A DNA stretch of 64,000 nucleotides from Peronospora farinosa (GCA_947646735.1 CANTFK010000006.1:1-64000), one strand, 5' to 3'; positions 12,672 to 24,386 are shown, numbered from the stretch's first letter. The notes: generated from the letters alone by a model not told the origin. Made by a program: numbers and translations.

Positions 12672-12841
12672 CTAGGGTGCTTACCCGTTGTTTTGACGGT
12701 GCGAACAGTAACATATATACTGTAGGAATTTTTAGAAAACGCAGCGAGCTAATAGGGTGTTCATTCGTCTTTCCGACGGGTATGGTGCGCAAAGTTTACG
12801 CTGATAAAATATTAATCATCATTTAAATTATAAAAAATAGC
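12672..12841 (-). mobile_element. Helitron-like 3'-end remnant, minus strand
   Basis: On the minus strand the sequence ends CACCCTAG followed by T at 12672, preceded by a CCGTC...ACGG hairpin. A second hairpin (CCCGTCGGAAAGACG) lies near 12770. These match the 3' ends of the elements at 7180-10259. No 5' end was found, so this is a fragment abutting the copia LTR. Confidence 0.6.
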
Positions 12842-13264
12842 TGTAGGAAAGTTGCGATTTGGAACTTTGTTGCACTTGTGTGCGAAGAGGTAGAAGTAGA
12901 AGTGAATATATAAAATGTTATCTTCGTTCGCTAACACTGCAATATAACATGCACTGCGACTTGACCATAATATGATTGCGTCCGTCTCTCCTCTTATCTT
13001 ATGAGCCGTCGCCATGTCGCCCAACAGGTCATGTCGCTGCCTCTTCCCGCCACCTGCTCCGCACCGTCTAATCAAAACACCTGTTACGGCGTCTGTCACA
13101 GTCGTCGCCTTGTCTCACCATCTGTCACCGTCGTCACCTCTCCTTACCATCTGTCAAGTCGCTTGTGGACTCGACCAATCAAATGTTACTGTCACATGGC
13201 ATAGCAGTTGAACCTGCAACACAACAATGACTGACAAGACGTTTGTAAACAGGCATATCTAACA
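12842..13264 (-). repeat. 3' LTR of copia-like element
   Basis: On the minus strand, a purine run GAGGAGGAG (13265-13273) is followed immediately by TGTTAGATATGCC, the start of an LTR. It ends TTTCCTACA at 12842, giving TG...CA ends and 423 bp. The right-hand partner LTR is missing, so the left boundary rests on the TG/CA rule only. Confidence 0.72.
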
Positions 13265-15193
13265 CTCCTCCTCGGTTTCAGCCTGAGTGGTCTTCAAACC
13301 GAAAATTTTACGTAGCTCTTCCATTCTTGGCGCCGGCAATGACTTCGCCAAAATGTCTGCTATCATGGCTTGGGACTTGACAAACCTTGTGGCCGCGATC
13401 CCATCTTTCGCGTAGTTGCTGATGAACTTAAACCTGATGTCCACTTGCTTAGCGCTTGACGTGCTCTTCTCCGACTCGATCTGTTTGATAGCCGCTTGGT
13501 TGTCCATCCACATTGGCATCGGCTTGATCACGTTCAACTACAATTCGTGTATAGTGCCTTCATCCCCAGTGGTTCGCGTCCGGCTTGAGACGCCGCGATA
13601 AACTCTGCCTCCATGGTGCTCAGCGACACACCAGACTACTTCTTGCACGACCAAAAAACAACAGAGCCATCCATTGTCAGAACATAACCAGATACAGACT
13701 TCCGGTCAGACATATCCGCCCCAAAGTCCGCGTCGCTCCAGCTTTTAATACGCATGTCCTTGGATGCCGATCCGTCACCGCCCAGATGTAGCTTCAGATC
13801 CTTCGACATCTTTAAGTAGCGCATGATCCCTTTGGCAGTCTTCCAATCCTTGACCGTCGGCTTGTGTGTTTGTCTCGTTGCTTTGTGCACCGCAAAACAA
13901 ATGTCTGGCCGTGTGCACCTTGCGATGCATAGTAGACTTCCCACCATCGACTGAAAAGACTTCACGCTTGGGTCGTTCTTTGCACTCCCTTTTGGCAGAA
14001 AGTCTTGAGCATCCTCATCCTCGAGATTGCATTCGTCGCCTATCGGAGTCCTCACTCCGTTCGCCGAGTCCAGTCCGAACTCCTTCAACACCAACTCGAT
14101 CGTCACTTGTTGGTCCAGAATGTACCCCTTGGACTCGTCCAGTTTGATGCGAAGTTCCAAAATCTTGTTCACCACGCCCAGATGCTTGATTGACAGACAC
14201 GCCATGTCCGTGAAGAAGTTGTCCACTGCGCTTGACTTAGTCCCTGTGACGAGCAGATCGTCGACGTAGACTCCGACCACCGTGCATGTATTTCCTTTGT
14301 ACTTGAAGTACACGTCGTTGATTGTCGAAACCCGCTCTGTTGCAGCTTCAAATTCAATAATTTGCTCCAGAGTCTTCCAGCCTGCTTGAGTCCGTACAGC
14401 GATTTCTTTAACAGCAGCGTTAAGTCGTTCGTCGATCTTGATTCCAGACCCTTGAGCTTTTCTCCGTCCAAGGTCACACCTCTAAGCACCTTCATGTAGA
14501 TGTCCAGGTGCTCCTCCTTTTCTGCTTTGACGTAAGCATTCGGCACATCACCGTGTCGAGTTGGTACCTTCCAGCGTCTTGATAGCATCAGGATCATTTT
14601 CACCGTTCTTAAGTCCATCACCGCTGCCAAAGTAAATTTGTAGTCGACTCCAAAAACTTGTTCGTTTTCGCAGACGACCAGACGAGCCTTAAATCGCTCT
14701 ATGTCCCCGTTCGCATCCGTCTTGGTCTTGTACACCCACTTGTTGTGGAGCACGTGCGCATTCTTGGGTGGTGCAACGACCGTCCAGACATCGTTCGCCT
14801 GCAACGCGTCCCCGTCTTTGGTCATGGCGATCTTCCACTCTTGTTTATGCTTGCTATTGATCGCTTCTTCGTAGTGCTTGGGGTCTTGTGCTAAAACAGC
14901 ATTGACGACGTCCCTAAATCCAGATGTATCTTCGCTTGATACCTCTTCAATTTTCCTTCTGTTCGTTGATCTTGTACCATGGCGCTCCCTCGTCCATTCG
15001 AGCTTGCGATGCTTCACAGTACGTTGCTTGACGCGACATTGTATCTGAGTGTTCGGTTGATGTCAACTCCTCCTGACGGCAAATTTTATCTTGATCCGAT
15101 ATAAGGTGATTATCGGTTGTCAACGATTCAATATTTTGAATATGTTGAGTCACCAAGACCACCTTGTCCTTAGAGATGTAATCTTTGTCATGC
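13265..15193 (-). pseudogene. Ty1/copia pol remnant (reverse transcriptase and RNase H)
   Basis: Minus-strand fragments run from reverse transcriptase N-terminal sequence (NKWVYKTKTDANGDIERFKARLV near 14720) through the catalytic YVDDLLVTG near 14260, the connection region PDICFAVHKATRQT near 13890, and a terminal RNase H block with ADFGADMSDRKSVSGY near 13700 and MWMDNQAAIKQIESEK near 13500. At least two frameshifts (near 14300 and 13580) break the frame. Gag, protease, integrase and the 5' LTR are absent. The right boundary at 15193 abuts the conserved 5' flank of a CRN gene. It cannot encode functional polyprotein. Confidence 0.88.
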
Positions 15194-15460
15194 TAAACAT
15201 TTTTATAAAGCATTTATTATGTACATTATTTTTATAACGCTAAATTCTTCTACCTGACGTATGCTCGCAATATTTATTCGCGCTCGTTGTCGTTTTTCTT
15301 ATCACTATCTTCACCGCCAAAAGAAACTGCGGCGTACGAACAGATTGAGCACGAGAGAATTTTGACGTTAATGAACCCGATGAATAGAAACGAAAAAAGG
15401 TCAATCGACCTAGTCACCGCAGACCTTCTCTTCATTCTTTTCATACGAGAAATCGATCAG
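15194..15460 (+). repeat. CRN 5' flanking module, copy 1
   Basis: Starts TGCTAAACATTTTTATAAAG and is closely similar to 32149-32410, including the shared blocks CTCGTTGTCGTT and GATTGAGCACGAGAGAATT. Here it sits directly upstream of a CRN start codon. It likely contains the promoter and 5' UTR of that gene. Confidence 0.78.
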
Positions 15461-15493
15461 TTTTATCTCTATCATTCACAAAAAAGGTTATCA

Positions 15494-15874
15494 ATGGTGA
15501 GGCTATTATATGCATTCGTCGGTGAAGCAGGATGTGTGTACAGGGTTAACATCCGAACCAGCCAGTCATTTAATGACTTGAAGTGCAAAATTAAAGAGGA
15601 GAACCCTCTTCAGGTCACGTGCAACGCGGCTGACCTACGGCTCTTCCTGGCGAAGAGAGGCAACGCGTGGGTGACAGCTCATCGAGGAGTGAATGACACC
15701 AGTGACCTGATGCCGCTATATGTTGTAAATGCGCCACTTAGCTTTTTTGGCTTGTCAGGAAGAGCCATGCGGACCAATGTTACGACGGAAGATGCTAACG
15801 ATAGAAGCACCCATATGCACGTCCTGGTAGTGGTCCCCAGTGACCCAACATTATTGAGGTTAAAGCGTGCGTAG
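15494..15874 (+). pseudogene. Crinkler (CRN) effector, N-terminal domain only
   Basis: The frame starting at ATG 15494 encodes a typical CRN N-terminal translocation domain: MVRLLYAFVG start, LFLAK motif at residues 50-54 (15641-15655), and a HVLVVVP-type boundary at residues 109-115. It then stops at residue 127, with none of the usual C-terminal effector domain. An optional 79-bp GT-AG intron (15859-15937) would add 26 residues ending at 16020, still without a recognisable domain. CRN proteins are host-directed effectors of oomycetes, and the LFLAK region is linked to delivery. No classical signal peptide is evident, as often in CRNs. The absence of a C-terminal domain suggests a truncated relic or a donor N-terminus for recombination. 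Confidence 0.82.
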
Positions 15875-16368
15875 CATCCACCGTTTCCTATTTTTTTGAA
15901 AGTGACTGCTAATTTCTTACATTTGTTACTGATACAGAACAAAGAGAATGGGTAGTCAACGCAAAGTGTTACGTTGTTTATGTAATATTTGGACTAAGCA
16001 TCCTGGCTATAGCCTTTAAAGAAAACCCAATTGAAGAAAAAGCTTGTTGGGGGACTTATGGCCAATCTATCACGCGTGGGCTATTGCTGTCAACATGATG
16101 CTTTTAGTAGTTATACAGAAACTGTTGCCGACGTTAAATCATACTATGATGACAAAATTGAAATGCTCGAGTCAACAAGTGCAAACAGACTCATTCAAAC
16201 AGACAAGTCAATAGCAGCAACCGCCAGGCAATAAGCGTCAGTGCAGCAAAAAAATGTATCGCAAAACAAAAAGACAAATGGTACTACTTTTCCCATTCGA
16301 TAAACAGATTGATTTAAAGCATGTTCAGTCGTCCTCTGCAAAGATATGATGCGCAGTGTTGTAGCTGG

Positions 16369-16969
16369 TATAGACGGGCACTTCTTCGAAGTTGCCTCAT
16401 GCTACTAGCACACAAGCGAGGAAGCGGTTAGACCGTCTTACCTTCGCGTGCGAGGGTGGTTGGGAGGTTGGTCGACTGCTTACGCAGTCGTACCACCAGT
16501 TGCCTCTCGCTTAAGCGAGAGTGCAACGAGCTTCTTAACACTTAGAACACCGACGTCACGCAGAAGTCTTTCAACTTCTCGTGCGTGGTGTTTCTGTTTA
16601 ACCAAATTCAAGACTATGCTATATTTATTTAATTATAACTAAATATATACTTAACTACTGATTGGAAAATATATATATATATATGTATATATAAATCGGA
16701 TACGCGACTCTTTAGAAGCGTATCCTGTCGCATGATCTGAAATCTAGATATAAGATTGCGAATGACGTCCTTCTGAGACGTCGCGATGCCTAGCTTCAAC
16801 TAGCTTCATCCCTTCTTATGTGAATCCATCAATGGATATCACATTCACGAGGGTGGACCACATTTGTGTATCGCACCCAAGTGACAGGTCAAAAGTAATC
16901 ATGGATACTTTTAGACCAAACATTAAGTGTGTTACTTAATGTTTACGTGTAACTAGATACCCTGTTACA
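16369..16969 (-). repeat. 3' LTR of Gypsy family B
   Basis: Plus-strand ends are TATAGACGGGC and CCTGTTACA. On the minus strand it begins TGTAACAGGG. An inverted repeat GGATACGC/GCGTATCC lies near 16698-16728. Compared with the other LTR it lacks about 10 bp near 16410. Confidence 0.9.
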
Positions 16970-16979
16970 CCATCCCCCG
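16970..16979 (-). other. Polypurine tract of Gypsy family B
   Basis: The minus strand reads CGGGGGATGG immediately before the LTR start TGTAACAGGG, the expected place for plus-strand priming. Confidence 0.7.
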
Positions 16980-17075
16980 TTTTAGAACGATTTTTACATT
17001 TTGTAAAACATCGCCTAAGAGACAGAGAGACTGGCGAGCCATTATAAACGTGCCGCTTTAGTCTGCTCAATTCTC

Positions 17076-18521
17076 ATGCCACCGAAACGTGGTAAGGCTG
17101 ATGGATCGCCTGCAAAGGCACCCAAGCAGTCCAGCATTAAGCGCACGCGCCGCGATTTATCGCAGCCGTCGCAAAGTGCTTCAGGCACTGAGGTAAATCT
17201 TCCATCTCACTATAATGTGGATGAAAATCCATCTCTCATTGTAGATTACAATGAGACCACACCACTACTATCACCCCAAAGTGGCGATGAGCATAGTGCA
17301 TTGATGGGACATATGTCCCCATCGTGTGAGGCACCCGTCCTTGAGGAAGCATCTATGCTTCCTACAAGCGAAGGAAAACCCCCGTCGTCTGCGCCTACGA
17401 GCGCAGCGACAAAGACTAAGCGCGCTACTTCGAAAGGAGTAGTCGCGACTCAGTCAGATGTAACTTCTCAGGCTGATGTCTTGACAATCCATAATGGAGA
17501 GTCAGACTCAGGTGAGTGTGAGCTTAAAGCTCCACCAAGTACACCTTCGGCCTCACTAGCCCGCCGTCGCGAGGGCGGATACGCGAGTGGTGGCTTGCCA
17601 CCAATGCCACCTCCATCTGAGTGGATGCACTCGGATAGGTCTAGCGCATCGCTTTTACAGCGTGCCACTATAGACGCTCATAAATTCTATAGCGTCTTTC
17701 CTTTGTGGAAAAAGCAGGGCAAAGCACTTGGTCGTGCTTTCCCAATTCCAGTCGTGCTGCGTTCTAACGAAACAGCCGACGACTATGAAGCTAAACTTCG
17801 GCGCCGTGTTACCTTGCATGAAGATGCAACGAAACAGCGGTCGCAGCGGATCAGCTTCGCCACGAAGCGTGCGCATGAAATTATGGGCGGTAAACGACCC
17901 CCAATAAATTCTCGCCACGCTTCTTCTGCTATTCCTTCCGGACCTAGCAGAAAGACGACAGCTGGTGCTGCTTCACATAAGCAGCCACCAGCCCAGGCAC
18001 GTCGACGCGCAAAGCGTCCACAGGCTCCCACGAGTCAAAGCTCGTTGGGTAACCCTTTCACTGGACAAGGATTTGGAGCTTTCGCTTCACAAACCGGTGG
18101 GCCAACAGCCTTCCAACAAGGAAGCACGTATTCCCTTCCGTGTTCACCTACACAGGTAGCGCCCGATAGGAGTGGCGATTACGCTCACCTAATCGCGGCT
18201 GCCTACCCTGCTGCTGTTCAGTCGCAGGCTGAGTCCGCTGCGCTGAAGAGGCAGGTGACAGATCTCGAGAGTCAAGTCTCGCGACTGACCTCGAATCTGC
18301 GCGATGTGAGGGCGAGGGACCGTCAGGGGTATGACCGCCTGAAGCTTCGGTTGGACATCTTAGAGCGACTGGTGATGAGAGACCCGCGTCAAGCGCGGAG
18401 TCCTCCTCGATCACCGAGTCCTCTATTGCCTCGTTCATACACAGGGAGCCTCTCGGCTTCCTCGTCGCCTGATCGGTCGCGACGCTCGACTCACAGTCGG
18501 CGTCACCATCGGTCTCGTTAG
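17076..18521 (+). CDS. Antisense ORF of Gypsy family B (481 aa, unknown function)
   Basis: An uninterrupted 481-codon ORF starts at ATG 17076, 106 bp inside the 3' LTR, and runs opposite to gag-pol, overlapping the 3' part of pol by at least 370 bp. No known domain is recognised. Features seen: a very basic N-terminus (MPPKRGKADGSPAKAPK and IKRTRR), Ser/Thr/Pro-rich low-complexity stretches to about residue 185, a denser Lys/Arg-rich middle (residues about 200-280), a polar linker, a predicted coiled coil near residues 385-430 with repeats such as LKRQVTDLESQVSRL, and a Ser/Arg-rich tail. The basic motifs suggest nuclear or nucleic-acid association (inference). It remains fully open although the polyprotein on the other strand is destroyed. 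It could be an accessory retrotransposon gene or a captured host sequence. Confidence 0.7.
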   Translation: MPPKRGKADGSPAKAPKQSSIKRTRRDLSQPSQSASGTEVNLPSHYNVDENPSLIVDYNETTPLLSPQSGDEHSALMGHMSPSCEAPVLEEASMLPTSEGKPPSSAPTSAATKTKRATSKGVVATQSDVTSQADVLTIHNGESDSGECELKAPPSTPSASLARRREGGYASGGLPPMPPPSEWMHSDRSSASLLQRATIDAHKFYSVFPLWKKQGKALGRAFPIPVVLRSNETADDYEAKLRRRVTLHEDATKQRSQRISFATKRAHEIMGGKRPPINSRHASSAIPSGPSRKTTAGAASHKQPPAQARRRAKRPQAPTSQSSLGNPFTGQGFGAFASQTGGPTAFQQGSTYSLPCSPTQVAPDRSGDYAHLIAAAYPAAVQSQAESAALKRQVTDLESQVSRLTSNLRDVRARDRQGYDRLKLRLDILERLVMRDPRQARSPPRSPSPLLPRSYTGSLSASSSPDRSRRSTHSRRHHRSR

Positions 18522-21500
18522 ACCGATGTGGATATGTGATCTCTTCTGGATCAACATACCGTTTCAGACGACCCACGTAAAATACGGGGTGCGTCTTCAT
18601 ATACGGTGGGAGAGTGAGCCCATAATTTTAGGCCTTCAACTTCTTCAACCACTGTAAAGGGCCCAATGAACCGGGGCAATAGCTTAGTAGTACCACCAGG
18701 TAGTACAGAAATTGCATGTTTAGGTAGGGTAGCAGTACTTAATAGCACTTTGTCCCCCACACTAAAGTGTTCGTTGTTTTTGCGACCATGCTGGTCTGCA
18801 TATTGTTTTTGCTTGTCCTGTGCGCTTGCCATCGCGCCACGGACTTCACGTGTGATGGCTAATCGCTCATTCACAAAGCGCTGAGCTTCGCTCACGCTTT
18901 TAGCATCCAGCTCGCCGATGACGCCTCCAAGAGGTCGTTCATGGGTCGACGCTGAAAATCATTAATATTAAATCAAAATTTGAGCTTTTACTTCAACTCT
19001 TCTTTCTAGTTTACACGATAAATGATTTTTCTAAAAAGTGTTCCTGGATAACTTTTAACTTTATTTGTTTCAAAAAACTCGGCAAAATGGCTTTGTAACT
19101 TCGGGATAAAAAAGTACCTAATTGATTTGTAACCTCTAAATTTTCTAATTAAAATAATAAAAGAATAGCTACTAAATGAAATTATACATCAAAAACTTTT
19201 CTAGCATCATCATAAGGATTATATCCACACTCATAAGCAGTTAACTTTTCTAAATCATCTATTGAATATATTTTTAAAAAAATAACTTTTTATTTTTTAA
19301 TTATTCCAAAATACCCGAAAACATTTTTAATGATGGCTTTCTTAATTTTATTTGCTAATAATAAAATTAATAAAATAGTTGTGAAAAAAATTCAGGAATA
19401 ACAATTTCAAAATTTTGATTAAAATTTTCATTAAAAATAATGAAAATTTAAATAGATAATAATAAACTTAACACTATAGTGTCATCATCAAGGAGCACTG
19501 ACATTTCTTGCCGTGCCTCCTCGGTGACACCTATAGGTGTCGTGACCACTGCTAAATTAGCAGTGTCACTAGTGCAACCTTGGCACTTTTTGGCATTCGC
19601 ACCGAGCGAAGTGAGGGGCCCTCCCTCACTAAGACTCGGGCTGCGTACAAACGAGACTGGCGTTCGAGGATGACGCAGTCCGTTAATGTAAAACGGTGTT
19701 TCACCCTTACTGGCACAAACACTGTTGTTAATAGCAAACTCCACGAATGACAACTGCTTGCTTCATTCTTTGGGAGTCGCTACTGTACGCAACACATCCG
19801 CCACAACTCGATTGGCACGTTCTGTTTGGCCATCAGTTTGGCGGTTGACATGTGGAGCTTGCTTCCCAGCAGCTCAAACACATGTCGCCAAAAAATCGAC
19901 GTAAAACGCGGATCCCGGTCCGATACTATGGATTCGGGCATCCCGTGTAGTCGATACACGTGATCCAGAAACAAGAGGGCAGCCTCTTTTTCTGAGATCT
20001 TGGTGCTACATGGTGCCAAATGCACCATCTTGCTCAGTCGGTCTACAAAGACAACGAGCTCCGTCATGCCTTTATGGTCAGGCGATAAGCCAAACATGAA
20101 GTCCAAACTGACCGACTTCCAACATTCAGTTGGAATCGGCAGTGGCTTCAGTGGTGCACTGTTTGAAGGTGCAGGCTTTATGCGCTGACACTATTCGCAA
20201 GAGCGAATATAGTTGGCCACCCACCGATATAGGTGGGGCCACCAAAATTCCTCTGACAATCGTAAGAATGTCTTTTCACGGCCCAGATGCCCACTAGATG
20301 GCGCATCATGGCACTCGTGAAGTATCATCAGCATGAAATCTGTATCATGAGGGACATAGATTCTCAAGGGATCACAGGGTGACAGTTGATGCCATAACAG
20401 GCCATCACTGTAACTAAAGCGATTTAGTTTCGCTTTGAGGTGCAACGGAAGGGTAACCTTTCGTCCACCATAATGATCCAACAGCAGGCGACAATGTTCG
20501 TCCTGACTGTAACACTCCTTGATATCGGAGGCCATTGAGCTCGTCACATGGAAGGCCTTCATGGATGCAAATGTTGACGACTCACCTTGTGCTTTCGCAT
20601 GAAACACACTTTCCTGGTGTCTTGCCTCGAAGTCTGGTCTGCGCGATAACGCGTCAGCCAAGACATTCGACTTACCCGGCTTATATTCAACTTTATAATT
20701 AAATTCAGATTAGAATGTTAGCCATCTTGCCATTCTCGGCGAGAGGTGCGGTGAATTTATAGCGGTCCGCAGTGATGCGTGATCCGTATAAACCACAAAA
20801 GGTTCGGTGCCCAAGAGATGCACCCGAAACTTAACAAGAACATACTTAATCGAAAGTAGCTCCTTGTCATGCACAGGGTAATTCAGCTCGGCAGCTTTCA
20901 AAAGCCGAGACTGATACGAAATGACACGGTCAACGCCGCTGTCATCCTTCTGCATGAGCGCGCTACCGATTGCAAATTGCTTGCATCGCAGACGACACTA
21001 AAGGGCTTATCCGCGTCTGGCAATGCCAAGACCGGTGCCTCTACAAGAGATTGCTTCACTGACGTGAACGCAGCTACTTGCTCCTTCGATTAAGTTCATT
21101 CTGCATCCTTTTTCAAAAGGTCAGACAATGGCTTGGTCTGCTCGGCATAATTCTTGCTGTACTTATGCAAGTAATTAGCTAGCCCAAGGAATTGGCGCAG
21201 ATCCTTCACATGTCGTGGGACTGGCCATTCCTTTACAGCCTTTACCTTTTCTGGGTCTGCTCGTACACCATGTGCACCTACGATGCAGCCCAGCACCGGT
21301 ATCTCGGGGACCCCTATTACGCACTTTTGCAAGTTCACGTATAATTGGGCGTCACCCAGAGTCTGCAACACAGCGTCTAAATGACGCTCTGCGACTCTAT
21401 CGCGCTCAGACCGTCTTCCGCCCTACTATGCACGAATATATCTTCAAAGTAATGGGGCGCGTAGGCACGGTGCTGACGCATCACGTGAGCCACCACTCGG

Positions 21501-24355
21501 TTGAATGTGGCCGGAGCATTTTTCAACCCTTGTGGCATCACAAGCCACTCCCACAGCATACCGCTTGGGGTGCTTACTGCCGTTTTGGCTACATCGGTAT
21601 CTCTCATGAGAACCTGATAGTAGCCATCCTTCAGATCCAACGCGGAAAAGATAGTTGACTTTCCCATGGAATTCAACAAAAAATCTTTCCGCGGGATCGG
21701 CGTTTGAGCCAGGATGGTGGCCGTGTTCAGCTTATTATAAGCATGAACCACGCGCCATCCACCCGTGGCTTTTCGCACACAGAAGGTCGGGCTGCAGTGA
21801 GGCGACTTGCTCTCACGTACATGTCCCGCCTTGGCTCGCTTGTCGAAGAACTCATCGATGTAATCGACTTGTTCCTTCGGCAACGGCCATTGCCTGGTCA
21901 CACAATACTTGGTGCCAGGCTCCAGGTCAATTTCGTGCCTGATGCCCCTATCGGCCGGTAGGCGGCTCGGCACTTCTGCTGGAAACACATCACGATGTTT
22001 CCACAGAACATCATAGAACGGGCTGTCCTTCAAGGCATCCCAGCCTTGAGCAGCGAACCGTTTCTTTTTGTCGGTCTCCAAGACGCTCTCATCCATTGTG
22101 GATGAAGAGCAACAGTCCACCACGTTCTCTTCTGGAACTGGTGCGACTATCTCGTGGATCTTTCCTTCCTTTAGTTCGGACAGGAACAGATCCCACGTCA
22201 TCTCCGAGAGATTTACTATCTCCTCGGCAGATGCCAAGACAAGTTGGAGCACCTCAACTGAGGATGCCTCCGGCATTTTGTCTTCGACGGCCTCGAACAA
22301 CACGTTCGTAGGTCCGTCCTCTTGAACCGAGACTGATCCAAAGGTCCCTCGTTTCCACGTGCCCTTGATCGTCTTTATACGTCTGGTGCTCGTTCTTCGA
22401 GTCACCACGACCTTTGACCTGGAAGAAGGTGTCGTTGCTATCTCAGCTAACGCACTTCTTCCAACCGCACCAGGCTCTTGGCTCTGTGCCGGTTCTTGTG
22501 GCACTTGACTTGCTGTCAGCCCACCATCAACTGCCACAGGCTCTCGGCTCTGTGCAGGACCATTGTACGCATGACTATCTGTCATCGCCCCATTCACTAC
22601 ACCAGTCTTTCGACCTGGGTAGGAATATGTGTCACCTGGCTTTCCTCCAGTGCACTCCCAACTACACCACTCCTTTCGAGCTGGGTAGTTCCTGGTGTCG
22701 ATTGACATACCGTCATCGCCCCCTCGACTGTGTTGGACACAGCATCAGCCACATAAGCCTCTCGCAAAAGCACATCCTTTCCGGTGTCTTGCGTAGAGAT
22801 AGCGACTGTGCGTGTACACCAGTCTATCCATTGTTGGTGTTTAGCCAACCAAGGCATGCCTAGGATGAGGTCATACGGACTCTCCATACCTAGCACTGTG
22901 AACTTCTCTTTACAGGAGAAGTCACTGAAACTGAAGGCGAGTTCAACTTGAAACTTTTTCCGATTGAACGAGCGCGCCGTTCGCTAAACGAACGATCGCC
23001 TCTTCTCGCTTGCCATCCTGGCAAAGCGACTCATAACTCGCCGGTCTCTTTTTCAGAGCCGCGAGTTTCACAAAGTTTTGTGATGCACCCAAATCCACGA
23101 GAAGGGTCATCACTTGGTCATAGCCTCGTACTCGAGCGCTATAGACCAAAAGGATTGAGGTACGACCTTTCGGAACCTCAGGGACTATGCTACCCATTTG
23201 TTCGATCACTCTGAACTTAGGGGTAGCTTCAGAGTCCGCCACAGTAGGGCATACCGCCCCTACTGCGCTCCCGCATTTCCCGACCCATCTTGGGCAGGTG
23301 CTGAACCCGTGCGTCGTGCACGCTGGTTCTTCGCACCTCCCTTCGGGTTGGGAGACCTTTTGCTGGCTGCCTTAGCACCAGCAGCTACTTTGGCATAGCA
23401 GCGAGCCATCATATGGCCTCGCTTGCCGCACTTGTAGCAGATCACATCTGCATTGCCTAATTCCATAGGAGTGGCATCAAACTACTCGGACGACGGCCTG
23501 TAATAGGCTGTCGCCGAGGCGCTGTTGTAGGATTGCTCCTCAACTAAGACAATATGAATTGCCTCTTCCATCGTCGCTGGCATTTTTTTAAAAAGTGCCT
23601 GACGCGATGGGCCGTGCCGTAGTCCGTAATGAACGTGGCTACCTTGATACGCTCTGGTATCGGTTCCCCATTAATGGACGCCGACAGCGAACGCATCTCC
23701 TGCACAAATTCTTGCAGAGAGAGTTTCGCCTGTCGTGCTTCAAAGAAGCGCGCCATAAGCAACACTTCGTTGTTATGCGGCTGATACATGGCGCGAATCT
23801 TTGTTTAGAGATCGCCCATGATGGAAATGCATCAGCATTTGCCATCAGCGCAGAGTATGCCCACTCTGACGCTTTGCCACGCAAATTGGACATGGCATAC
23901 GACACCATTCTGGTGTCGTCTTCGATGAGTTGTGCCACTCCACATTGCTCAACTGCTAATAGCCGGTGAACATTTGTGTGAGGGCTAGTCCCATCGAATT
24001 TCGGAGGGTCCATCCGAACGGTCCTCGGTTGAACAGGCCGGGCAGAGAGCGTCTCAACAGTTCTGTTGAGCGCCTCATTACGTGCTTGCTCAAGCCTAAG
24101 CTCATCCTGAGTCTTAGTGATGGACTCATCGGTGGCTTGGCTGTTTACCTCGGACGCGTTTCTACGCTGTCCGAGCACAAAAGCCTCGAATTGCTCCAAC
24201 TGAGCAACATGTTGCTCAGGAGGACAATGCAAGAGATTGACCAGGGCTTGTTCACCAAGTCCCTGCGCCATATGCTCTGCCAGCTCCCTATGATGTTGGG
24301 AGAGGTGAGGGAAGTCACTCCAGTCCATATTAAGGACCATCTTAACCACACGCAC
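18148..24355 (-). pseudogene. Gag-pol of Gypsy family B, broken
   Basis: Minus-strand order from right: gag from about 24355 (MNLRGKASEWAYSALMANAD type core appears near 23850 as YAMSNLRGKASEWAYSAL); CCHC knuckle CYKCGKRGHMMARC near 23430; protease with VDLGASQNFV near 23100 (the usual Asp-Ser/Thr-Gly is Asp-Leu-Gly here) and LILGMPWLAKHQQWIDW near 22850; a long RT ORF at 21377-22708 with [11 protein letters not shown] and YFEDIFVHSR; RNase H near 20990-20710; integrase H2C2 finger near 20300; DDE core near 20090-19780; integrase C-terminal region at 18551-18895 ending THPVFYVGRLKRY near 18590. Frames change at least six times and the integrase is interrupted at 18957-19468. It is not functional. 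Confidence 0.88.
18957..19468 (-). other. nad3: Nuclear mitochondrial DNA insert (NUMT) with nad3 fragment
   Basis: About 510 bp of extremely AT-rich DNA interrupts the Gypsy integrase. Read on the minus strand near 19260-19170 it encodes LEKLTAYECGYN followed by PYDDARKVFDV, the signature of mitochondrial NADH dehydrogenase subunit 3, then FHLVAIL with stop codons where arginine and aspartate codons are expected. Near 19455-19400 a second stretch, NQNFEIVIPEFF, looks like the N-terminus of a nad2-type subunit. Frames are short and decayed, so it is a transferred, non-functional copy. The nad3 call is firm from the YECG..P motif; the nad2 call is tentative. Confidence 0.8.
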
Positions 24356-24386
24356 GCTCAGAGAGACGGGTCGTGGGAAAGATAAC

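Noticed and set aside
15110..15193. 5' LTR of the copia remnant
   Set aside because: No copy of the LTR at 12842-13264 is present to the right; similarity passes directly into the CRN flank.
15287..15493. In-frame N-terminal extension of the CRN ORF
   Set aside because: It lies in the conserved flank module and the CRN family start fits ATG 15494; the same small ORF occurs without a CRN at 32240-32489.
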